Positions 9,916 to 17,887 of a stretch of 46,592 bases of DNA are shown piece by piece. Location of the stretch: positions 76,280 to 122,871 of the forward strand of contig NZ_SEUI01000007.1 of assembly GCF_008370255.1 (NCBI RefSeq), written 5' to 3'. The stretch is from Pseudoalteromonas sp. FUC4 (GTDB taxonomy: Bacteria > Pseudomonadota > Gammaproteobacteria > Enterobacterales > Alteromonadaceae). Below the pieces are notes generated by a model that saw only the letters and a list, made by a program, of their open reading frames with translations, made no database searches and had not been told where the DNA came from. Both the position numbers and the translations under genes were made by a program. The stretch's first letter is position 1, and each line of letters starts with the position of its first letter.

Positions 9916-10818
9916 ATGTCAAGACGAGTACCTCCATTAAACGCATTAAAAGCCTTTGAAGCGGCTGCGCGCCATTTAAGTTTTACAAAAGCAGCAGAAG
10001 AGCTTTATGTAACGCAGGCGGCAGTAAGTCATCAAATAAAAACACTTGAAGAGCATTTAGGTTTGAAGCTGTTTTTACGTAAAAACCGCTCTTTATTATT
10101 AACTGAAGAAGGCCAAGGCTATTTTTTAGATATTAAAGAGATTTTTACTCAGCTTATTGATGCAACAGAAAAGCTATTAGCTCGTGGCGCTAAGGGCTCC
10201 CTAACGGTAAGCCTAACCCCAAGTTTTGCTATTCAGTGGTTAGTGCCTCGTTTGAGTTTGTTTAATGAGTTACATCCAGAGATAGATGTGCGAATAAAAG
10301 CACAAGACCAAGATGAAAACTCACTCACTGATGACGTAGATATTGCTATTTATTATGGAAGGGGTCATTGGAGTGGCGTACAAGCGTACAAGCTTCATAC
10401 CGAATATTTAGTACCACTTTGTAGTCCTATGTTATTAAGCGGGTTAAAGCCGCTTGATCAACCTAGTGATTTAGCGCATCACACACTATTACACGACACT
10501 ACACGTAAAAACTGGAAAACGTGGATGAAAACAGCAGGCGTGCGCAACGTCCAGGTAAATCAAGGGCCTATATTTAGCCACTCATCTATGGTTTTGCAAG
10601 CAGCGGTACATGGACAAGGTGTGGCAATTGGCAATAGTGTATTAGCTAAACCCGACATAGACGCAGGACGTTTGGTAATTCCGTTTAATCATAGCCTAGA
10701 GAGTAAAAATGCGTATTACTTAGTGCTTCGTGAGTCGCAAACAGAGCTTGGTAAAATAGTTTCGTTTAAAGAGTGGATGCTCAGCTTAGTAGAGCATGAG
10801 CAAGAACATGAGTATTAA
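9916..10818 (+). CDS. gcvA: LysR-type regulator GcvA
   Basis: GcvA controls glycine-cleavage genes in response to glycine and purines in enterobacteria. The 300-residue protein has the LysR winged HTH (FTKAAEELYVTQAAVSHQIKT, about residues 21-41) and an effector-binding domain with GcvA-typical stretches: RKNRSLLLTEEGQGYFLDIKE, SLTPSFAIQWLVPRLS, DVDIAIYYGRGHW and QGPIFSHSSMVLQAAVHGQG. ATG 9916 matches the family start; a TTG at 9907 would add three residues. The downstream DUF423-rlmM pair also follows gcvA in E. coli, which supports the assignment. The stop codon lies 2 bp before the hydrolase start. Confidence 0.93.
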   Translation: MSRRVPPLNALKAFEAAARHLSFTKAAEELYVTQAAVSHQIKTLEEHLGLKLFLRKNRSLLLTEEGQGYFLDIKEIFTQLIDATEKLLARGAKGSLTVSLTPSFAIQWLVPRLSLFNELHPEIDVRIKAQDQDENSLTDDVDIAIYYGRGHWSGVQAYKLHTEYLVPLCSPMLLSGLKPLDQPSDLAHHTLLHDTTRKNWKTWMKTAGVRNVQVNQGPIFSHSSMVLQAAVHGQGVAIGNSVLAKPDIDAGRLVIPFNHSLESKNAYYLVLRESQTELGKIVSFKEWMLSLVEHEQEHEY

Positions 10819-10820
10819 TA

Positions 10821-11456
10821 ATGATTGAATGGTTTAAAAGCACGGAGCAACCTGCAATAGCACAGTTTATATTTGCACATGGCGCAGGTGCTGGTAGCGA
10901 TTCTGACTTTATGCAGCACATGGCAAAATTAATAAGCGCGCAGGGGGTTGATGTTGGTTTATTTGATTTTGAATATATGAAAATCGCTAAACAAACTAAT
11001 AAACGCAGGCCTCCTGAGCGAGCACCAAAGCTAATTACTTATTATGAACAAGTGCTAACAAATGCGCAGCCAGATTTGCCGTTGTTTATAGGCGGTAAAT
11101 CGATGGGTGGTCGCATGGCATCAATGCTTGCATGTAGTACAGAGCAAAGCCTTTCAGGTGTTATTGCATTTGGTTATCCATTTCATCCGCCGGGTAGGCC
11201 AGAAAAATTACGCACCGAACATTTTGCCGATATTGTTTGCCCTTTTTTGGTATTACAGGGCGAGCGAGATATATTTGGTACACGTGAAGAGCTTCTTACT
11301 ATGAAAATGCCAAAACAGCCTTTGTTTACTTGGCTGAGTGATGGCGATCACTCATTAAAACCACGTAAAAAAAGTGGCGTAACTGAACAGCAAAATAGAG
11401 AAACAGCAGCGTTAAGTGCCGTTGAATTTATTAAGCAACAAATTGAGAAACGTTAA
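10821..11456 (+). CDS. Small alpha/beta hydrolase of the KANL3/Tex30 type
   Basis: A 211-residue cytosolic alpha/beta hydrolase. The visible catalytic triad is Ser94 in GGKSMGGRMAS, Asp150 in LQGERDIFG and His177 in LSDGDHSLKP. The early FIFAHGAGAGSDSDFM motif forms the oxyanion region. Family members resemble the KANL3/Tex30 dienelactone-hydrolase-like group; no substrate can be named from the sequence. It is translationally close to gcvA (2 bp gap) and 19 bp from the DUF423 gene. It sits between gcvA and ygdD, where E. coli has no such gene. Confidence 0.87.
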   Translation: MIEWFKSTEQPAIAQFIFAHGAGAGSDSDFMQHMAKLISAQGVDVGLFDFEYMKIAKQTNKRRPPERAPKLITYYEQVLTNAQPDLPLFIGGKSMGGRMASMLACSTEQSLSGVIAFGYPFHPPGRPEKLRTEHFADIVCPFLVLQGERDIFGTREELLTMKMPKQPLFTWLSDGDHSLKPRKKSGVTEQQNRETAALSAVEFIKQQIEKR

Positions 11457-11475
11457 GACTCGAGCAGGGGGTTAG

Positions 11476-11844
11476 ATGATTAAATTATTTTTAATGACCG
11501 GTAGTATTTTTTGTATGCTTTCAGTGATGTTAGGTGCATTTGCTGCCCATGGTTTAAAAAGTCGCTTGTCGGAGTATTCATTAGGCGTTTTTAAAACGGC
11601 TACTGAGTATCAAATGGTACATGGACTTGCACTTATTGCGGTGGCTATTTTAATTAAATGGGGGATAAATCTGAGCTGGGCTGGTGGCTTTTTTATAACG
11701 GGCACACTACTTTTTAGTGGTAGCTTATATTTACTCGCTCTAACAGGAATGAAGTGGCTTGGGCCTATAACACCGCTTGGTGGGTTGTGCTTTATTATTG
11801 GTTGGATTGTTATTTTAGTGCAAGTTGCACGATTTAAGTTTTAA
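11476..11844 (+). CDS. DUF423 family membrane protein (YgdD-like)
   Basis: A 122-residue inner-membrane protein with four transmembrane segments. The hallmark is LGAFAAHGLKSRLSEYSLGVFKTATEYQMVH near residues 20-52, and the C-terminal TPLGGLCFIIGW is also typical. Function is unknown. A GGGGGTTAG ribosome-binding region precedes the ATG. The order gcvA, DUF423, rlmM is shared with E. coli. Confidence 0.9.
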   Translation: MIKLFLMTGSIFCMLSVMLGAFAAHGLKSRLSEYSLGVFKTATEYQMVHGLALIAVAILIKWGINLSWAGGFFITGTLLFSGSLYLLALTGMKWLGPITPLGGLCFIIGWIVILVQVARFKF

Positions 11845-11861
11845 AGAGTTTAAGGGTTAAT

Positions 11862-12947
11862 ATGTCTAGTGTTGTGATTTTTTGTCGTAGTGGTTTTGAA
11901 AACGATGCCGCTGCTGAAATAACGTTTCATGCTGCAGAGCAAGGTTTTGCTGGGTATGTAAAAGCAAAACCAAATACAGGTTATGTTGTTTACGAATGTT
12001 TTGAAGCGCATCACAGCGACGAAATAATCAAAAAAGTTGATTTTAAAAACATGGTGTTTGCACGTCAATGGTTTGCCGGCACATTACTTGAAAACATGCC
12101 AGTAGAGGACCGTGTAAGCGCAGTAGTTGAAGCTGCTAAAGATTTTACATTGTGCTCAGAACTGCGCGTTGAAACGCCAGACACAAACGAAGGCAAAGAG
12201 CTTTTAACGTTCTGTAAAAAAATCTCAACACCGCTTAAAAAAGCCCTCGAAAAACAAAATACTGTACTACGTGAGCTAAAAGCAAATCGCCCAGTAATGC
12301 ATGTCATGTTTTTAACAAACAATACGGCTTATGTTGGTTACTCGTATAGCTTTAATAATTCTCCATTTTTCATGGGTATTTTGCGTCTTCGTATGCCAAG
12401 CGATGCACCGAGTCGTTCAACGTTAAAACTCGATGAAGCATTTAACGTATTTATACCTGAGCAACAACGCGAGTCACGCGTAGCTGCTGGTATGCGCAGT
12501 GTTGATTTAGGTGCATGCCCTGGTGGTTGGACTTATCAGCTTGTACGCCGTGGTATGTTTGTAAGTGCGATTGATAACGGCCCAATGAATGACGATTTAA
12601 TGCAAACTGGGCAAGTTAAACATTTTAGAGCCGACGGTTTTAAATATCGCCCAGAAAAAAGAAATATTACTTGGTTAGTGTGCGATATGGTGGAAAAACC
12701 GACCAAAGTGACTACGCTAATGATTGATTGGGCGGTAAACGCATACGCAAAAGAGTTTATATTTAACTTAAAGCTGCCTATGAAAAAACGCTTTGATAGT
12801 GTTTATGAATGTCTTTCGATGATAAGAAAAGAGCTTGAGAAACAAGGTATCAATTACGAGTTGCAAGCTAAACATCTATATCATGATCGTGAGGAAATAA
12901 CCGTTCATTTAAACGTTACTAAGGTGCCACAAAATTTGTATAGTTAA
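11862..12947 (+). CDS. rlmM: 23S rRNA 2'-O-ribose methyltransferase RlmM
   Basis: RlmM methylates the ribose of C2498 in 23S rRNA using S-adenosylmethionine. The 361-residue protein has an N-terminal THUMP-like domain and a C-terminal Rossmann methyltransferase domain with the SAM-binding motif VDLGACPGGWTYQLVRRG and the VCDMVEKP segment. The length is close to the 366 residues of E. coli RlmM. It starts 17 bp after the DUF423 gene and ends 16 bp before the large lipoprotein gene, with no visible terminator between. Confidence 0.95.
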   Translation: MSSVVIFCRSGFENDAAAEITFHAAEQGFAGYVKAKPNTGYVVYECFEAHHSDEIIKKVDFKNMVFARQWFAGTLLENMPVEDRVSAVVEAAKDFTLCSELRVETPDTNEGKELLTFCKKISTPLKKALEKQNTVLRELKANRPVMHVMFLTNNTAYVGYSYSFNNSPFFMGILRLRMPSDAPSRSTLKLDEAFNVFIPEQQRESRVAAGMRSVDLGACPGGWTYQLVRRGMFVSAIDNGPMNDDLMQTGQVKHFRADGFKYRPEKRNITWLVCDMVEKPTKVTTLMIDWAVNAYAKEFIFNLKLPMKKRFDSVYECLSMIRKELEKQGINYELQAKHLYHDREEITVHLNVTKVPQNLYS

Positions 12948-12963
12948 TATGTAGAGGCTAAAA

Positions 12964-15900
12964 GTGGTAAAAAACAATATTAATAAATGGCTAAGTTTAC
13001 TTTTTTTATCACTTTTAATCACGGGCTGTGGCGGGGGAGGCGAAGGTAGTGATTCAACTACGGCCCCTGGTAACGCTGCGCCCAGTGTTACGCTTTCGGT
13101 TAGCAGTAACGTTATTACTTCTAATCAATCGTTTACTATTACAGCGCTTGCAAGTGATAGTGACGGACAAATTGCCAGCTATCAATGGCTACAACTTAGC
13201 GGGCCTGAGTTTACGTTTACCCCTAACGGTAACACGCTTACAGCCACTGCACCTAGTGTAACAACCGATACGACCTTTAGCTTTTCGGTTACAGTTACTG
13301 ACAATTCAGGTGCTACTGCACAACAAGTTTTTTCAGGCACTATCACCTCTCAAAATAATGCTCCTACAGTTAATATAACGGGCCCAAGTAGTGCACTTGC
13401 CAGCACACAAGTTACTTTAGTTGCTAATGCTCAAGATACAGATGGCACTATAAGTAATATTAATTGGATTCAGTCTGCTGGGGATAATGTTGAGTTTTCA
13501 CAAACTGATGGAGTCCTTAGTTTTACCGCCCCTAACGTATCTGAAAATACAACACTAGGTTTTAGCGTAACCGTAACTGACAATGCAGGTAAAAGCGCTC
13601 AAGCGAGTAAAACGGTTTTAATTAATCAAGTAAATAGCGCGCCAACAGTCATTGTTACAGGCCCTGAAGAAGCTGAAAAAGATGACAGAGTAACCCTAGC
13701 TGCAGATGCACAAGACAGCGATGGTAGTATTAATAGCATAACTTGGCAGCAAATAAGTGGTCCTGTAGTTGAACTTACTCAAACACAAACAAGCATTAGC
13801 TTTAATGCGCCTACTGTTGCAAAAAATACCAATGTTACATTTGTGGTTACTGTAACCGATGACGATAACGCTACAAATAGCGCTCAAAAAACAGTTGTAG
13901 TATTAGCACCAAACAATCCACCAACTGCAGATGATGTAAGTATTAGCGTGCAATATAATCAAGCCACAGAATTTAGTTTAATAGTTAGCGATGCTGATAA
14001 CGATACCGTTCAGATTGATTTTGGTGATGATTTAAATGGTGCACAAATTAGTGTTATTGATGCACAAGCCTTACTTTTTAGCTATACGCATCCTGCAAAC
14101 AGTATCACTTCACAAAGCTATACGTTAACAGCGTCTGATTCAAAAGACACAACCGAATTTACACTGAATATTACTGTGGTTGATTCAACGCCCGCTACAA
14201 TTAGTAATGTAACACCCCAAAATAATAATGACCCAGTTCTTGTAGATAGCCCTGTTAGTATTACATTTTCAGATATTATGCTAACGAGCACTTTAGCAGT
14301 TAATTCTAGTAGTGGTGCTTGTACAGGAAGTGTACAAGTGTCAGCAGATGATTTTACTACTTGCCTGGCCTTAAATATTGAAAGTTTGTCGGGTACTACT
14401 AGTGACACAAGTACTTATTTTCATACTGTAAATGTAAGCGCAAGCTTTAATGAAGATAGCCAATATATTGTTCGTGTTACAGCTGATTTAACTAATTTTG
14501 ATGATACGGCCATTGAAACGCAAACAGCTACTTCTTTTACTACCTCTAGCCAAGATATAAAAATAACTGAAGTTTCTTCTGTGCAATTTAGTAACGACTT
14601 ACCTTGGATTGAAATTTATAACGGCACAGGAGCTGCTGTAAACTTACAGAGTTATTCGCTTAAAACCCGCAGTATTAATATGTTCAATAGCTCGACCAGT
14701 GCGGAGACAACTTTTTCACTGCCCAGTAAAGAGCTTGAAAATGGTGAGTACCTTATTTTACAAAGTAAGTTTGGAGATGATTTTTTAGTCAATGCGTCAG
14801 TTAACAACCCTAAAATAGCGCTTGTGGGTAATACTAATGATGAAATAAGACCTTATTGGTACATAAACGGTTTTGTAGAATTACTTAATAGTGCAGGTAC
14901 ACAAACAATCGACTTTGTAAAATTTGGCAACTCAGTACAAGAGCCAGTAACGCCATCACAATGGCAAGGTGGTAACGCAGAGCAAATCATCTCCGAGCAA
15001 GGAGGCAGCTTAAAGCGCGAGCTTAATGCGACAGACACTAATCAAAGTACTGATTGGAGTTATTCTGTGTTTAACACACCCGCTGGGCCAAACAATATAA
15101 ATTGCACAATAGATGATGATGAGGATGGTATTCCTGATTGCGCTGAGCAACAGGGTACAACATTCGCGGGTTTACCACTTTATGAGTGGGGGGCGCGTAC
15201 TTCACAAAAAGATATATTTATTGAACTTGATTATATGGATAGCAGTGATGTAGGTATTACCCCACATCGCACTGCACTTGAAAAAGTAGCCTCTGTTTTT
15301 GCAGGAAAAGGCTATACAGTCCACTTTGACGTAGGTGATTTGTTTGATCAAAATACAAATACAGCACCGCAAAACTTTGATTTAGGTGGCGGAAATGTTG
15401 TCCCTTTTAATAGCTATACCCCGTTTGAATACGATTTAAGTAGCCCTAATTTATTTGCTTATAAAATGGAATATAGCGATATAACTCGCAGGCCCATTTT
15501 TCATTATTTATTAATGGCAAGTAGTGGTAACGAAGACGGTAGTATTAGTGGGTCGGGTATTGCTGAGATAAGCGGTAATGATTTAATGGTAACTATGGGA
15601 GGCTGGGGTTTAACGCTTGATACACAAGTAGCAACCAATGTAACTTATAATTATCAAGCATCAACAATATTTCATGAGTTAGGTCATAACTTAGGTTTAT
15701 ACCATGGCGGTGACGAAGAAGTTAATTTTAAGCCTAATCATTTAAGCTCTATGAATTATTTATATCAATTAGCAGGTTTATCAACAATAGGTAATAACGA
15801 AGGCGATCGTTACTATGAGCGTTTTTATCCAGGCAATGCTAGTTGCAATATTGCACCAAATACTAATAGTCATTTAGGCTCTACAGATGATTTTATTATT

Positions 15901-16272
15901 GATTATTCAAGTGGTAGTTCAGCAGATTTAAATGAAAGCACCATACTTGAAGTACAGGGGTTAAATAGAAATAGCTCACTACCTGTTGATTTTAATTGTA
16001 ATGCAATTAACACCGAAAGCTTAACTAGCTTTGACACTAACCAAGATAATACAATATCAATACTGAGTGATGTAGATGAGTGGAGTGTGCTTAATTTACA
16101 GTTTTATATGCAAAGTGCAGGTAATCGATTTGGCGTGCCAAATACAAATAACAGCAAGGTGCATAATTTACAAAGCTCGCCTGCTAATATTGAAACGCTG
16201 CCCAGTTATATAAAAGAAGCGCAGCCAAGTAGTGCAATTATTGCTGAGTTAAAAGCAATTAAAGAGCAATAG
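12964..16272 (+). CDS. Large surface lipoprotein with Ig/PKD-like repeats, lamin-tail-like domain and metzincin-type zinc protease site
   Basis: The 1102-residue protein has a lipoprotein signal (lipobox ITGC, Cys22) followed by a glycine-rich tether. Residues about 40-320 hold three similar repeats, each beginning near APTV and ending in FxVTVTDN, of the Ig/PKD type. A fourth Ig-like unit and a Big-like domain reach about 525. Residues about 530-690 resemble a lamin-tail domain (IKITEVSS, WIEIYNGTGAAVNLQSYSL). A calcium-type DDDEDGIPDC stretch follows near 718. The C-terminal catalytic part has HELGHNLGLYH at 904-914, the HExxHxxGxxH zinc motif, and SSMNY at 928-932 as a Met-turn, so it is a metzincin-like metallopeptidase. 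The substrate is unknown. The start is GTG 12964. It is probably exposed at the cell surface or outer membrane. Confidence 0.88.
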   Translation: MVKNNINKWLSLLFLSLLITGCGGGGEGSDSTTAPGNAAPSVTLSVSSNVITSNQSFTITALASDSDGQIASYQWLQLSGPEFTFTPNGNTLTATAPSVTTDTTFSFSVTVTDNSGATAQQVFSGTITSQNNAPTVNITGPSSALASTQVTLVANAQDTDGTISNINWIQSAGDNVEFSQTDGVLSFTAPNVSENTTLGFSVTVTDNAGKSAQASKTVLINQVNSAPTVIVTGPEEAEKDDRVTLAADAQDSDGSINSITWQQISGPVVELTQTQTSISFNAPTVAKNTNVTFVVTVTDDDNATNSAQKTVVVLAPNNPPTADDVSISVQYNQATEFSLIVSDADNDTVQIDFGDDLNGAQISVIDAQALLFSYTHPANSITSQSYTLTASDSKDTTEFTLNITVVDSTPATISNVTPQNNNDPVLVDSPVSITFSDIMLTSTLAVNSSSGACTGSVQVSADDFTTCLALNIESLSGTTSDTSTYFHTVNVSASFNEDSQYIVRVTADLTNFDDTAIETQTATSFTTSSQDIKITEVSSVQFSNDLPWIEIYNGTGAAVNLQSYSLKTRSINMFNSSTSAETTFSLPSKELENGEYLILQSKFGDDFLVNASVNNPKIALVGNTNDEIRPYWYINGFVELLNSAGTQTIDFVKFGNSVQEPVTPSQWQGGNAEQIISEQGGSLKRELNATDTNQSTDWSYSVFNTPAGPNNINCTIDDDEDGIPDCAEQQGTTFAGLPLYEWGARTSQKDIFIELDYMDSSDVGITPHRTALEKVASVFAGKGYTVHFDVGDLFDQNTNTAPQNFDLGGGNVVPFNSYTPFEYDLSSPNLFAYKMEYSDITRRPIFHYLLMASSGNEDGSISGSGIAEISGNDLMVTMGGWGLTLDTQVATNVTYNYQASTIFHELGHNLGLYHGGDEEVNFKPNHLSSMNYLYQLAGLSTIGNNEGDRYYERFYPGNASCNIAPNTNSHLGSTDDFIIDYSSGSSADLNESTILEVQGLNRNSSLPVDFNCNAINTESLTSFDTNQDNTISILSDVDEWSVLNLQFYMQSAGNRFGVPNTNNSKVHNLQSSPANIETLPSYIKEAQPSSAIIAELKAIKEQ

Positions 16273-16273
16273 T

Positions 16274-16795
16274 ATGAAGCCAATGCTAAGCACTAAGTTT
16301 ATTATCTTGAGTAGTTTTTTTAGCTTACTAATAGCGTGTAGCGATACTAACAATGCACGTGAGTGGTTACTAAAAAATGATAATTTGTATTATAAAAATA
16401 CAGCTATTGACTGGCGAATTGAATCAGTAAAGGACTGTAAGACATGCGTTATAAGCCAAGATGTTGTTTATCAGCCTGAAGGTATTAGTCGTTATAATAC
16501 GTTAATGCAGAGTCAGAATTGGGTCGCGGTACATGAGCTAAGTAAAATCAATGTCATTCGTTTAAAAATGCCAGACCAAACACCTTATTTATACGTAGAG
16601 CGTGAAAAAGGTCAGATACTAACGCTGTTTGATCAGCAGCAAAACTACAGTATAAAAATTGGTGAAGTTACAACCGTTAATATTAATAATCAGCGCTTTA
16701 GTATTTTGATTAAAAGCTTTGAAGAAGTAGATAAACAAAGCGATGCATTACCAAGGCGGGCATCGCTTGAGTTTATTGCTTTAAAAATAGATTAA
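16274..16795 (+). CDS. Small hypothetical lipoprotein
   Basis: A 173-residue protein not recognised from a named family. It has a lipoprotein signal with lipobox LIAC (Cys22). The mature part contains a DCKTC pair near residues 53-57 and mostly beta-type sequence, with no catalytic motif. It begins 1 bp after the stop of the metzincin lipoprotein and ends at a terminator, so it is co-transcribed with it and could be a partner such as an inhibitor or assembly factor. That role is only an inference from position. An in-frame ATG at 16283 is an alternative start. Confidence 0.75.
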   Translation: MKPMLSTKFIILSSFFSLLIACSDTNNAREWLLKNDNLYYKNTAIDWRIESVKDCKTCVISQDVVYQPEGISRYNTLMQSQNWVAVHELSKINVIRLKMPDQTPYLYVEREKGQILTLFDQQQNYSIKIGEVTTVNINNQRFSILIKSFEEVDKQSDALPRRASLEFIALKID

Positions 16796-16819
16796 AAAGC
16801 ATCTTAGGTGCTTTTTTAA
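16792..16819. terminator. Bidirectional intrinsic terminator between the lipoprotein gene and cysZ
   Basis: TTAAAAAGCA (16792-16801) pairs with TGCTTTTTTAA (16809-16819), with one extra T and a short loop. A-rich and T-rich flanks on both sides let it serve the plus-strand lipoprotein operon and the converging cysZ. It overlaps the end of the upstream gene. Confidence 0.85.
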
Positions 16820-16867
16820 TCTAGAATGTGGTGTACTTCGGATATTGAAAAGTTAGCAACCTTTTAA

Positions 16868-17596
16868 TTAACTGCGATATTTTGGACGATAATTATCAAC
16901 CCATAAGCGTGTTGCACCGCACACTGCGACTGGCATAACTATTAAGTTTATAAAAGGGATAGCAGTTAACAACATAACAGCAAAACCAAATCCGTATGAC
17001 AAACCTTGCTTAGATTTTAAATCGTCTTTCATTTGCTTAAAGTCAATTTTATGGTTATCAAACGCATAGTCTTCGTATTGAACTGCGTACATCCAACAAG
17101 TAAACAATACCCATAGTATTTGACCAATAACCGGTAAAACCCACAACAATATAAAAAAACCAATTGCGCGAGGAAGGTAGTAGCATAGTTTTGTCCACTC
17201 ACGGGCAAGCATGCGAGGTATATCTTTAACTAGTTCGGCAAAGCCGTCATCGTTAATTTTTTGACCTGTTAGGTAAAGCTCAACTTTTTCACTCAAGAGC
17301 GCATTGAAAGGGGCAGCAATAAAATTAGTGATAACTGTAAAGAGCATACTATAGCTAAACAAAACAACTAATACAGCAATAGGCCACATTAGCCACTCTA
17401 ACCAGCTTAACCACTCGGGGAGCATGTTGTTAATGTAGCTAAAGCTATCACTTAGCCAGCCGAATAAAAAAAACAGCGAGCTACCAAATAGCAAAATATT
17501 AATTAATAGCGGAATAAGGACAAAACGCTTTAACCCTTTTTGGCTAATTAATTTAAACCCCGAAAAAAAGTATTCCATACCTTGTGTGATCTGCAC
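16868..17596 (-). CDS. cysZ: Sulfate transporter CysZ
   Basis: CysZ is an inner-membrane protein that brings sulfate into the cell for cysteine synthesis. The 242-residue protein begins MQITQGMEYFFSGFKLISQKGLKRF, as in the family, and has several long hydrophobic segments (about 24-50, 66-92, 142-175 and 205-228). The conserved NFIAAPFNALLSEKVE and GFGFAVMLLTAIPFINLIVMP stretches are present. E. coli CysZ is 253 residues. It is a single gene, facing the lipoprotein operon and divergent from the GGDEF-EAL gene across 291 bp. Confidence 0.93.
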   Translation of the reverse strand: MQITQGMEYFFSGFKLISQKGLKRFVLIPLLINILLFGSSLFFLFGWLSDSFSYINNMLPEWLSWLEWLMWPIAVLVVLFSYSMLFTVITNFIAAPFNALLSEKVELYLTGQKINDDGFAELVKDIPRMLAREWTKLCYYLPRAIGFFILLWVLPVIGQILWVLFTCWMYAVQYEDYAFDNHKIDFKQMKDDLKSKQGLSYGFGFAVMLLTAIPFINLIVMPVAVCGATRLWVDNYRPKYRS

Positions 17597-17887
17597 TGTA
17601 ACCTCAAAAAATATTTACCATTACTTATAGTATAAATAGCTTAATAATTTTGAACAGTACTTTTAAGTAACAAAGTGTTAGCTTTAATATTGTAGTTTTG
17701 TTTATATAGTAACAATAGGTGTTCAGTAATACGCAATTATGGATATTTAAGACAAGCCCTATTATTTTTACCAATAAAATAAAAAACTTACTAATCATGA
17801 CTATAATGAACTTTACTGCGTAAGAAAAAAGCGCTTACTTAAAGCTTTTGTTGTTTCAATGTGTATAAATAATACGGGTAAAGGAAA

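Noticed and set aside
13028..13261. Alternative frame inside the large lipoprotein gene
   Set aside because: A shadow of the repeat-rich coding frame, with no ribosome-binding site or independent support.
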